A stretch of 64,000 nt of DNA from Zasmidium citrigriseum (taxonomy: Eukaryota; Ascomycota; Dothideomycetes; Mycosphaerellales; Mycosphaerellaceae), in assembly GCA_002786025.1 (NCBI GenBank), contig NHNW01000016.1:682001-746000 (forward strand), read 5' to 3'. Position 1 is the first letter of the stretch. Each line of letters starts with the position of its first letter. The position numbers were made by a program, and so were the translations under genes. Of this stretch, positions 10,254-21,340 are shown piece by piece. The notes beneath the pieces were generated by a model that saw nothing but the letters and a program-made list of their open reading frames with translations, made no database searches and was not told where the DNA came from.

Positions 10254-10347
10254 CTATAGTATACTATAGGTGCTAGTACTAGTAGTCCGCCCCCCACTTC
10301 GGTGGGGCTTCGCTCCTCCTCCAAGAAGTTCCTTCTTGTCGGAGGAG
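10254..10347 (+). other. Hairpin-rich block: 16-bp palindrome, cTTCGg hairpin, 13-bp bulged stem
   Basis: Three structures follow one another. CTATAGTATACTATAG (10254-10269) is a perfect palindrome. CCCCAC-TTCG-GTGGGG (10292-10307) is a six-pair stem closed by C-G around TTCG, the extra-stable UUCG tetraloop if transcribed. CTCCTCCAAGAAG (10316-10328) pairs with CTTCTT (10332-10337) and GGAGGAG (10341-10347), with a GTC bulge. GGGGC (10304-10308) and GCCCC (10351-10355) could close an outer stem. This could be a structured RNA, or the foldback end of a small mobile element; I cannot decide which. Confidence 0.5.
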
Positions 10348-10355
10348 CTCGCCCC

Positions 10356-10751
10356 AACCTACGTGCCACCCCACCCGTCCTCCTTCCCTATGGTATGCCA
10401 CGGCGTGAGTTGGGAATTTTTCACTAAGGCCGACGTAGGTGAGGAGTGGGACTTGGTCAAAATCTCGTCGCGAAACCGGTGCGTGTGGTGGGTGGGTGAT
10501 GGAGGTGGTGAAGAGGGGTGTCGGCGGTGATGTCGCATGGGGTTGGGGATGTTGTCGCGATGATGGGGAGTGTTCTACTTGATAGAAAAGTCATTCATCT
10601 GATGAGGTGAGGTCGTGGTGGTTGTCATGGCAACGCGCGCATGAAGCCGAGGTGGTGAAGCCGACCGCACCATCAACACATCCACCGCATCGCAGTCATC
10701 AAGGAATCATCAGGAATCGCCTCATTTACCTCGCCAGCGAACGAGAACATC
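10356..10751. other. No recognisable gene
   Basis: Mixed-composition DNA between the hairpin block and the next tandem array. One short plus-strand frame continues from the hairpins, without family resemblance. Confidence 0.4.
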
Positions 10752-11500
10752 AATGCGACATTGAAATTGACCTCGCTGTCGCCGCATCTACGATCTCCGC
10801 CCGCTCCGCCAGCACCCATCCACAACCCGCACGACACCACCCACTCGAGTACCAGCGCTTCAACACGCCGCAGCAACCTCCGAATGGTGTCATCTACCTC
10901 ACCGACGATGGCTCCAGCAATGCGACAGCGGAACTGACTTCATCCCCGCCAAATCCGCGACGTCCGCCCTCTCCGCCAGCATCTCCCGCCAACACCTGCA
11001 CGACACCACCAAAGTCCCGTGCCAGCGCTTCAACATGCCGCAGCAACCTCTGAATCGACCGCAGCGCTGTCGCCGACGACACTCCCGCTAATGCGACAGC
11101 GAGTACGATCTCCCCGTCGCCGAATCCGCGACCTCCGCCAGCATGTCCCTCCACCTCCGGCCGACACCACCGAAGTCTCACACCTGCGCGCCAATCCACC
11201 GCAGCAACCTCCCGGTCGTCCAGAGCACCGTCGCCGGTGACAGTCCCGTGAATGCGACAATGAGGCTCCAACTCATCGATGCCCACGGCGCAGCTTCCAC
11301 CCGCTGCGCCAGCAACTCCCCCGACTCTCACGCGACAGCAGCGAAGTCTTACACCTGCTGTCTGACTGACCGCAGCACCATCCGAGTCGCCCACGACGCC
11401 CTCTCCGACTACCTTCCCGTCCATGCGACAGCGAGATTGACCTCATCGACGCCGCTTGTGCACATTTCCCACCAACCACCAGCACCTCTCCACTCCCATG
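10752..11500. repeat. Tandem array of ~168-bp units (AATGCGACAGCG...)
   Basis: The word AATGCGACA/CATGCGACAGCG recurs at 10752, 10919, 11090, 11251 and 11422 (spacings 167, 171, 161, 171 bp), with a last, closer copy near 11498. Each unit also has a CGCAGCAACCTC/CGCAGCACC word, CGACACCACC and a CCAGCGCTTCAAC or similar word. The period is not a multiple of three throughout, so although long open frames exist on both strands (a 176-codon minus frame over 10894-11424 shows the repetition as AGVRLR), I favour a non-coding satellite. Confidence 0.75.
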
Positions 11501-12600
11501 CGACGGTACTCCACCACCGCGGCGAAGCCTCACTTCCACCGATTCTACCCTCCTTCGGCGAATGGCAGTACTCGAGATGCCAGCAGTCAGTATGCGATGT
11601 CGATGGAGCGGGCCAGAAAGAGCGGCGAGAACTTGGGCGGGCTGAGGTTGGTGGTGATACCGCAAGAGAAGGAGACCTTCGGCGATGATGAGCTTGCTGG
11701 CAGGATACTGGGTGCGGAGGAGTTCTTTTTGGGAGGGTATCCACATCCGCAAGGGACTGGTTAGCATCTGGCATGTGTCATCTTCTCTGTACGCAAGAGA
11801 CTGCACCGGAAGAGTCTGTCATCCGCTCGGCCATCGCTCCATCTTCGCACTCTACCCCATCACGGCGAGGCGGCAGTGACTGCATGGGGAGAGGCTTTGA
11901 ACGAAAGGCTTCTCAGTGCATCAGCCGAGTTCGCTTTGGTGTTGTTGCGTGCTGTCTGAATGGGTCGATTTCAACCACCGTCAGCGCTGCAGACACCGCG
12001 ACTCTGCGCAGGCTGGAAGAAAGTGCACAGGAGGGCAAGGATACAGGCTGTTTGAGCACTTCCAACTCGCAAGCTGCGGTGGTCGCCCAGCGGCCAGGAG
12101 AGTTGATTGATGGTGGCTTTCGGTGAGTTGAAGATGTGGTCACAACGTGCTGACAATCCCGCTCGAAGACTTGATCAGAATAGTCGCCATTCGGAACGGA
12201 CTCGGCCAGTACATGGAGTCGCCGGGCGCCGATGGGATGCTCGAAAACACCTCACATCGCCGACTGACTGCTTCATCCTCCAAGAGCCATGCCCTCACAC
12301 CTCAGCATCACCGACAGCGACATCGATCGAGCCTCGATGCATTTTCTATCCGTTCTGCAGAGCCGCCGTTCTGCAGAGCCATCGCCGACATCATGATGCG
12401 AGGCCGACTACTTGGCGGTGGCATTCGGCGCAGGACACGTCCTCACGCAACGCCAACGAATCGAACAATCACCTCCAGACGTACCTCGCCTCCCATCATC
12501 TCTTGCTGCTCCTTGAATCACGCTCATTCCTGCATCGACTTTGGCTCGTGCGTTGGAGCTTCCAGTTCATCAGCAACCGTCTAATGCTGGATCTCTGAGA
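11501..12600. other. No recognisable gene; possible 3' exon at 11560-11764
   Basis: A plus-strand frame ending at 11764 has a convincingly protein-like tail (GLRLVVIPQEKE, AGRILGAEEFFLGG) that is better than its surroundings and might be the last exon or a fragment of a real gene. I do not know the family. The remaining open frames up to 12600 overlap one another on both strands and carry no motif. Confidence 0.25.
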
Positions 12601-13260
12601 GTCAGACTCCAAAGCCATGTCGAACATCTTCAGCACGAGGGCAAACACAGTCGCCTGGTTTTGTGCTTCTGGACCACAACAGCGGCAGATGGCCTGAATC
12701 TGGAAGTGAGCGTCTCGCCGAGCCTGAATGCCATGCTTGGAGCCGCAAGAGTCGACCAAGGACGGTTGTTGGAGATGTTTGGCTCATGGGAGGTGTCTGG
12801 AGCGACGATGCGGTCGAGTGCGGGTCTTGAACCTTCGTTTCGACTCGGATGTGATGGTCATGGAGAGCACTATGCACTTCGACTTGCCGTGAGAAAGCCT
12901 CGGTTCAATTTGAAGTGATCGAGCGCTCAGGCGTTGTGATTGGAAGCCTTGCCATCACTTTTGCACATGGTGAGTCCAAAAGAACGAGCTAACTGCGCTC
13001 TGCAGATGCCTTCACCATTGCCATGATTTCGAAAGACGGCTCACCATCAACGGCTCTTGGACTTGATGACCAGTCCTTCATGGAGGCCAAACCTCCATCT
13101 CAAACCCTCGTCACTGCGTCTTCGAGCCATTCCGCCTCATCACCGAATCCTCCTCCATCGATGAAGCTTTTGGCGAGTCCGAGATCCGCCTCCTGCAACG
13201 ATGTTCCAAGCAACGATCGCCGCGCAATTCGACAGCATGTGGTCAGGCATTTCGCCATCC
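12541..13260 (+). pseudogene. Possible decayed gene fragment with a short intron
   Basis: A plus frame ending at 12918 reads on as a second frame (VQFEVIERSGVVIGSLAITF) if one base is shifted near 12895. That frame meets a GT-AG candidate intron of only 36 bp (12970-13005: GTGAGT donor, GCTAAC branch point, GCAG acceptor), after which it continues DAFTIAMISKDGSPS. The joined peptide is unknown to me. The frame change and the unusually short intron make this either a pseudogene or a chance series of open frames. Confidence 0.25.
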
Positions 13261-15150
13261 CAGCTTGAGATGTTCGTCGGCGAGTATCATGAGTCTGGGG
13301 TGGTGGAGTGTCACTTCGATCCTGCGCAAGCCGGTCACCTCTCCATACAAGCTTTGCACCTCTGGAGCCACCAGGATCTCGAAGCAATCCCATGTCCCAA
13401 GAGGAATTGCGGAATCAACATCATCATTGGCAAACGCCAAAGAGGATTGGTGCATGGAATGACTCCCAAAAGACCGTTGGGACTCAACTCAACATCGGAT
13501 TTCAAGGCTGTGGTGGCAGTTCGATGCGCGATTTGTAGACCTGGTGCGATGAAGTTCGACATCAACTTCTCAAGACTTCATCGAACAGCAATGCCGACGT
13601 CCGAGGCCAAATTTGGCCCTCGAAATCACCAAGGATGGGTCGTCGACCACGGATTTTCATTCGCATCCGCTTCGAACCCACAAGACCATCGGAGGACATA
13701 CTTCCAGTACCAAATACCAGTCGCATTGCGACAGTGGCAGCGGATCTTGGTGATGACCGAAACACCCACCATGGCAACTCCCTCCAGCCATGAGGAAGAT
13801 GAAGTCTTTCTGCCTTGTCTTCGCCTTCGGTGGATGGCTTGATATGGGTTGGTTCAAATTTGGCGATGGCACCAAATCCTTCGAATACCGTCGAGATTGT
13901 AACTTCATCGCTTCGGAAGTGCAGCAGATCGCAAGCTTGATGATCTGCATACTCTCCGGCCTCTTTCCGACACCTTCTGCAATCATGACCAAGCGGTGGC
14001 AGCGAAGTCAGGATGCGGTACGGCAGCCGAGATGAGTGAACAGATGTGCAAAAGAGGAGACGTCCGATGTTGCTCACAGCATACAAACTCCCTTCGGCGT
14101 CAAATCCCGTAGCTGGCGTTGAGGATGGGTGGAAGAAGGCACGAGGATCCTGAAAGTGAGGTTGTTGGTCAAATGAGCTCCGCTTTCGACGCCTGGGTTT
14201 GGATTTCAACCATGAGTTCCTCCGTTCTGGATGGTGCACGGCAGGATTTGGTGTGGTGAGGAAGTGTCAGTCTCGAGCTCATGTATCTTGATCATAAGTA
14301 TCCATTGGAAAGCATTCTGGTAGGATGTGATGGAGATCCGTCGATGATTGAAGCTCGACTCGCGAAGGATTGAATTCGTACCACGAACTCCACAGCATGA
14401 CTTGCCTCACCTTCTGAGCACTCAACTTGAGGAGTAACAATCAAGCTCGTGAGTCTTTTGGCGAAGTGTTTCACGTGAGGATCTGTAGATGTTTTGGAGC
14501 TGCGACTTTCCTGGTTCGAAAGCGGCACGTCAAACCCTCCGTTGCCATGCATGTATCTTTTCGATGGAAGAGAAGCTCAAGCAGCATGTACGGAATACAG
14601 ACTGGAGTCACTGTGCTCTAAAACTTGTAGGAGAAGTCTTGTGAGGGAATCTCCTCCCGTTGTGGCTCTTTGGGGGGAACATGAGCTTGGGAGGAGGCGG
14701 CTTGGGGGATTTTGCTGCACAACTCATTTCGAAAGCTACGGACGAGTTCGTTGAACGAGGTATGGTTGGAGAGATGCGTTGCATCTTCACAGGACCGGTA
14801 TTGAGAAGGGGTCTTGTGTGATCAAGCTACATCGTCCATGAGTTCTTCGGCGGGCTCCCCACCTGGAGCAGGCTCCATCGTTGGAGCTTTGGCGTTGTTG
14901 ATCGAACTACAGAAGCTGCCTTGATTGTGCCTCTTTACGAGAGGCTCGATCACCCGTAGCGTTGAATTGGATCGAAGGAGAACGTTTTGAGCTTGGTGGT
15001 GGCCGGCAGTGCGAGGGAATGATGGTCAGATCCAGCTTCAGCATAACAGGTAAGGATATTAGGAGCTTCCGCTTCGATGAAAGAGTGCCATCGGAGGAAG
15101 AGGCATCCAAGGAATGGGTCTGGATGAGAGCTGTGAAGGTGACAAGATGT
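13261..15150. other. Open frames on both strands, none recognised
   Basis: The longest are 13201-13842 on plus (213 codons) and 13562-14239 on minus (225 codons); they overlap, so at most one can be real. Neither shows a signal peptide, membrane segment or motif I can name. 14240-15150 holds only shorter frames. Composition is still ordinary (CA and TG abundant), so this DNA lies outside the RIPed block. Confidence 0.3.
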
Positions 15151-15490
15151 GTGCAAACAAGGGCTTAAAGAGTAGCCTTCGCGGAGGAGGAGTCTTTAAG
15201 GCGAATGTTACTAAAGGTGAGAGGTGTCTAAGAGGAGACATTTCGAGGATAGGAGGCGAAGTACAGTATTGGAAGGGAGGAGATTTAAGAGGGAGTAGAC
15301 TAGAGAGGGATAAGATTTAAGAGGGAGGAGATTCGAGAGGATAGAGACTTAAGATTAAGGGAATTTAAGGTAGCGGAGAATTAAGAGAGATAGGATTTAA
15401 GAGGGTAGAGACTTAAGTAGGTAGAGGGTTAAGAGGAAGAAGCGTTAAGGTAGATAAGGATTAAAACTAGGGACTTAGACTCGTTAAGAA
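15150..15490 (+). repeat. Purine-rich degenerate tandem repeat at the edge of the RIP block
   Basis: Words such as GATTTAAGAGGG (about 15281, 15313, 15391) and GAGACTTAAG (about 15344, 15408) recur at short irregular intervals in an almost pure A/G strand. CA and TG dinucleotides disappear at about 15280, inside this tract, so the border of the mutated block lies in or next to it. Confidence 0.6.
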
Positions 15491-18400
15491 TATTAATTAT
15501 AAGTAGAGTATAAGTTAGAAGAGGCGACTAGCGACGTAAAGGTACCTACGTTAAGAGCGAAGTATAGAGGTACTATAGAGAGACTTCGAAGTTAGGAAGT
15601 TAGAATAAGAAGTAGAATAGGGGTATAGGATAATAAAGAAAGATAATAGTAAGGAAGCTAGAAGACGAGTAGAGTTATATTCCGATTACTTTATATAATT
15701 ACTATTCCTAATAATATCGTTCCTCTCTCTCTCTAAAGGCTTACTTCTTCTTTTAGTCCTAGTATTATTAGCGAGGTTAAAAGCGAATAAATAATAAACT
15801 TACTAGCTACTCCCTATCGTCCTTAGAGTACTAGGCGGAGCCTTTAATAAAGAGGAAGTCTTAATTATTCTACTTATATAAGATAGCGTAAAGGCGGTCC
15901 TTCTTATTATAATACTAGTAGGTCTAGTAGTAGCTAAGCTCGAATAAGTTTAAGTTATTTAGGTTAAAGCTACTCTTCTCCTTCTTAAAGCTAGTATTAA
16001 TATATTTAGTAATAACTTCCTATAAAGTATTAGATAGAGTAGTATTAGGGAGATTTATATTAGAAGGTAATATAATTAGTATTAAAAGAGGGCCTCTAGG
16101 GATATTTATACCTAGTTCGCTATCTCGTTTATCGAAAGTCTATTCTCCCTCTTAGTAGTCTAGTCCTTCTAAAGCTAGTTAATAATATAGTTAGTAAGGT
16201 ATTCTTAGCCTTAGAGAGTATTCTTATTCCTAGTAGTCCTAATATAGAGTAAGTAGCCCTTACTATAGAGTTTATAGTTTATTAACGCGATATCGTTCTT
16301 ATAGTCGCGAGTTAGAGCCTTAGCGGATCTAAAGGGGATACTAGTAAAGATACTACTTATAGCTTAACTAATAGTATTATTAAGGGTACTACTTAGGGCT
16401 TAGCCGACTATATTCTAGTTTCTACTCTTTAGGTACTTCTTATAGCCGATATAGGACGATAATATACCTAGGTTAGGTATTAGAGATATTATTCTAAATA
16501 GGGAGGTAGTTATTAGTCGCTTACTTAAGAGCTATACGCTTATAATACTACTCTACCGCTAAGGAGGTCTAGAGCGGTAGAGTACCTATATTATTAATAC
16601 CTAATTAGACTAGATAAAGTAGTCTAGAATAGGGCTTATAATTATAATAGTAAAGTCTTCTAGTATATCCTTATTAAACGATAGGTAGATAAGACTTAGG
16701 TAGTATATATAGCTAAGTCTTAGGCTAACTTAGAAGAGAAGAAGTATAGCTTAGCTAGGACTATATCCCTCTACTAGGAGTTTATCGAAGAATTCGTTAG
16801 AATCTATATTCGTCTACTTAGAAGCCTATCGCTTTACGGTAGAAAGCTAATCCTAGCCTTAAGATAGTTAGTAGTATTAATAAGGATCTTACTAGCTTTA
16901 AAGATAAGAGCTCTCTTAAAAGTATAAAAGATATTATCTTTACTATAGGCTAGGACCTTTAGAGACTATCTACGAAGCTAAGAGTATCTAGAGGCTATAA
17001 CGATACTTCCGTCTCTATATAAATATTAGGAGATAGCTAAGGTAAGGTTAATATACCGCTTTACGTAGAAGTCGAAAGTATAGGTTTTTCTATAACTATT
17101 AACGTAGTAGTATATCTTACGAAGCTATACTAATAGATTAACTTTATACGAACTTCTAATAATAGTAGAAGGGAGGAGAAAATTAGTAAGGCTATTAGAA
17201 GGTTAGACCTCTAAGAAGTAATCCGATTAGTATAGTAAGTTACGGAGTTAGGATATAAGTTAATAGAGAAGGGTTAGGTAATATATAGTTTTAGAAGGAT
17301 CTTATTAATATTAAAGTTTAGAATAGGATAAGGATATAAAGGTAAAAGTAAGGCGGAGGCGGTAGAGATAAGATAGTAAGTAAATATTAATAAGTAGAGA
17401 GATTTATTTAGAGCTACTTTATATAATTACCTAGTAAGATATTAATACCCTTAACTACTAGAAGTATATAGATAATAAAGTCGCTAGAGATCTAGAGTAA
17501 GGTAGTTAGTAGTATAGAACGAGTAATAGATATAAGACTTACTAGTCTAAGCGATATCTTTATACTAGATTAATATTAAGACTACTTAACTATAAGCTTA
17601 TATCTTAATCTTAATTAAGCTACTAGCTATTTTAGCTTATACCTAGCTCCTTCTTACTAGGATTATCCTCCTAGTCGTACTTAGCTAAGCCCTTAATAAA
17701 GAGGTAGTCTTCGTTATTATATACGAATAGAATAGCGTATATACGGTTATCTAGGGATAAGGGGAGGTTATTCTTATAGCTTAAGTAGAGACCTAGTCTA
17801 CGCTTAGGCTAAGGAATATCTTCCTCTTACCTATTCTTTAGGTTATTTCTAAAGCCCTTACCTTACTTATAGTAACTACTCTAGAAGTAGATAGCTAAGA
17901 CGCCCTAAGAAGGTTAGTAAATATAGATTAGATATATATAGAACTTATATTATTAGCGTTCTTATTAATAGTATAGTCGTCTTTCTTTAGCTACTCGATT
18001 ATATCTTTTAGGATATACTCCTTATTCTAAATCTTAGAATTATTATTACTAATAGGAAGGCGGTAGCTTATACTATAGATAGAGTAATCTATTTTAGGGT
18101 AGAAGTCTTTATAGTTCTTACTTCCTACTATAGGTTAGTAGACTAAAGTAATAATTCGAGTCTTAGTATTACTAGCTATCTTCTTAGTCTTATCGATAGC
18201 GTAGTTAATAAGGCTACTCTTCTAGCGCTTCTATAGAGTAGATATTAAACTAAGAGATATTAGACCTAATAGTAATATTATAGTCTTCCGCTTTAAACTA
18301 GAGGAGGCTACTAGAGTTATACTATACTAGTATAATAGAGGACCTAAGCGGTAGAAGAACTAGATAGTTATTATAATATAACCTTTATAGTCTAGGATTA

Positions 18401-21340
18401 GTATACCTACTATAGTAAAGAAGCCTTTCTTATACTCTCTAATAGTAGCGACCTAGATCGTAATACTAATCTTATAGCCTACTCGATATATAAGTAGTAT
18501 AAGCTTACGTATAGTCTATACTTCTCTAGTTATCTTCTTATAGTATTAGTTAGCCTCGTCGTTATCTACGTCTCTCTTCGCTAGATTAGTAGCCTATCTC
18601 CTCGTATACTTAAGCTACTAGTTACTTAACGTAGTAAGGACCTCGATATCGCGCGGCTTAATACTACTAGCGCTAGTTATAAAGTTAATAGCCCTAGCGA
18701 CTAATTTAAAGATATTCTCTTTATTAATATTAGCCTTAGAGTCTAATCGTATAAAAGCCTCGAAGGTTTTAACGTTCTTAGCGTAGACTATAATATTAAT
18801 AGTAGATTAAATATCTAGTACGAAAGAGATTACCTAGACTACTTCTTTAGTAGTTATTATTATATCGCTTAGTATTAATAGCGTTCTAGAAGTACCTACT
18901 CTAGCCTTACTATTTCCTTAGGTCTTAGACTAGAAGATATAATCTATAAAGCCGCTAGGTATATAGGCTAGAGAGGTAGGATCTAGTATCGATTCGCTAG
19001 CCTAGGACTATTATTAATATAGCAATTAGTTTTAGAGACTATAGAGAGCGCTAGGTAAGGTAGTATTTTAAGTAGGAGTAAGCTAATCTTCGGGAATTAG
19101 CTAACGTTAGCGTATATTAGATATTAAGCTATATTCCTAAGAGGGTTAGTAGGTTAGAATAAGAACTAGTAATAGAAGAAACTTATACTCTCGAGGATCG
19201 ATCTCTAGTAGTCTTTAGAAGGGCTAGATTACTAGTAGGATATTAGTTAGGTCTACGATAGCGAGAGTTTAATAGAGTAAAGGCTACTTATAGAGCTACT
19301 TTATTAATTCTATAGACTAACAATCTAAAGATCTTTTTATCTAAGTTATTCCTTTAACTTTATTACTTTACTCTCTTTCTAACCCTTTAACTCCTTAAAG
19401 AGTATCTTAGCTCTACTATAAAGATTATAAAATATATTATAAGTATTAATAAGATCTTAATAAAGCTTCTAGATATCGTTAGGATTATTATTCTTATTAT
19501 TAGTATTACTAGAATACTTATTTAGGATTTATATAAAGTTATCGATTTAGGTCTTATTAAGCTTAGTATTATCGATAAGCTAGTAGAAGTATTATAGGAG
19601 ATTAGGATTAAGGTTAGAGTTAGAAGATATAGTAAAGAGTAGATTAAAGAGTTTACTTAGTAGTTTTAATTAGTTTTAGTTAGTATATAAGGCGATATTA
19701 ATATTAAAGATAAAGGGCGTAGAGAAGGTATATAGTAGGTATAGAGAAGAAGATTATAATAGAGAGTCTAAGAATAATAGATATAAGAGAGGTAAAGCTA
19801 ATAGATAAATAGCTAGATTTCTATAGGAAATATTAAGAAAAAGCTTAAACCTACTATTAGTATTTATATCTAGCGCCTAATAAATATTAGTAAATAGTAG
19901 AAAAGGCTCGTTTCTACCTACCTAGCTTAGAAATCTAGCTTTCCTAGCTATTAGTCGTTTAATAGACGGATATTTTTAAGTTATAGAAGGTGTCTTATTT
20001 ATAGGTAGTAAGTATATATCTATAGATAAACGTAGATAATACTAGTAAGTATAGGAGAAGTATTCTTAGTTAGTAACGAGGGAATAAATAAATATTATAT
20101 AAACGAGAGTTAGAGCTAATAGAGTTAGTATAGCGTAAGAGGGTAAAGTTAATAGGTACCTAGATTAGCTTACTTACCTATCTATTCTATAATCTACTTT
20201 AGTATTAAATCGCCTAACTAACTAGATTACCTAAGAGGCTAAATTAGTATATAGAGCGAGATTCTAATAGTCTAGTAGAGGATAATATATATAATCTATA
20301 GATAGGAAGTCCTATTTTATAGCCTAAATAGAGAGTCTAAGCTAGACCCTAATTCTTTACTAGTAGTATAGTACTCTATAGCCTATATAGGAGCTATCGT
20401 CTTATCTCTATTTATCGTAGTTAACGCTTACGAAAGGATACGTTATCCTAATATACTAATACCCTACCTAGAGCTCTATTATATTATATAGCTTCTTTAC
20501 TACGAATTTCCCTTTATATTCTTTAGTACTTATATAGGTTACTAACTAAGCCTATACTTAAGATAAAGAACGTAGTAAATATAGTAGTCTTATTAAAGAA
20601 GTACCGCGATCTCTTAATAACGCTATCTCTTTATAGTACTACTAGCCTTTTACTTATAGATACTATATATTATATAGGCGTTAGCTAATATATAGTATAG
20701 CGTAGTACTAGCGTAGTACTCTCGAGCCTAATATAGTAGCCTACTAAACTAATAGGGAAAGCTAGAGGTCTTATTAATATATATAGCCTCTAGAGTTAAT
20801 AAAGTAATTAAGATTAACTACTAATAATACTATAGGTAGTATACGTAAGTCTTAATAATACTCTTACTATATTACTCGCTTCTAAACGCTATAGTAGGTA
20901 ATTTAAGACTCTAGATAAGTCGCCTATAAGTAAGGTAACCTTAATCTAATAGCTTTATAGTAATCTCTAGCCCTATTAAGAATTATCTATCCTTTTCGAA
21001 TATAATAGTAGACTCTCTCCCTAAGTAGAGGTATCTAGCTAAACTACTATCTTATATATTTTATTAGCCCGCCTCTATATTATTTTCTAACTTTAATATA
21101 CTCGAGTTAGTTACTAACGATTAAATCCTTAAGTTACCTCTAGAGTACTACGTTCTTAAGCTCGTAAGGAATATATTAACTTACGAGTAGCCTAATATTA
21201 GCTAGGACGACTAAAAGACTATAGAGAGGTATCTTATAGTTATAGCTTAGAAGGGTATTAATAGCTTCGTTAATAAAATTATTCGAGAAGATTAATAGTA
21301 GCTATATACTATTAAGACGAGTTTAACTAAGCTTATAAAC
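15491..21340. other. RIPed sequence, element not identified
   Basis: No conserved motif could be found on either strand after allowing for C-to-T and G-to-A changes. RIPed DNA reads as weakly protein-like in several frames, so long stop-tolerant frames are no evidence here. It abuts repeat copy A at 21341. It may hold one or more old transposons, but I see nothing specific. Confidence 0.5.

Noticed and set aside
10894..11424. 176-codon minus frame in the 168-bp satellite
   Set aside because: Period is not a multiple of three and the opposite strand is equally open; best explained by GC-rich repetition.
15491..21340. Protein-like translations on plus in several frames
   Set aside because: RIPed DNA lacks TGA and reads through in any frame if TAA/TAG are tolerated; without a specific motif this is no evidence of a gene.
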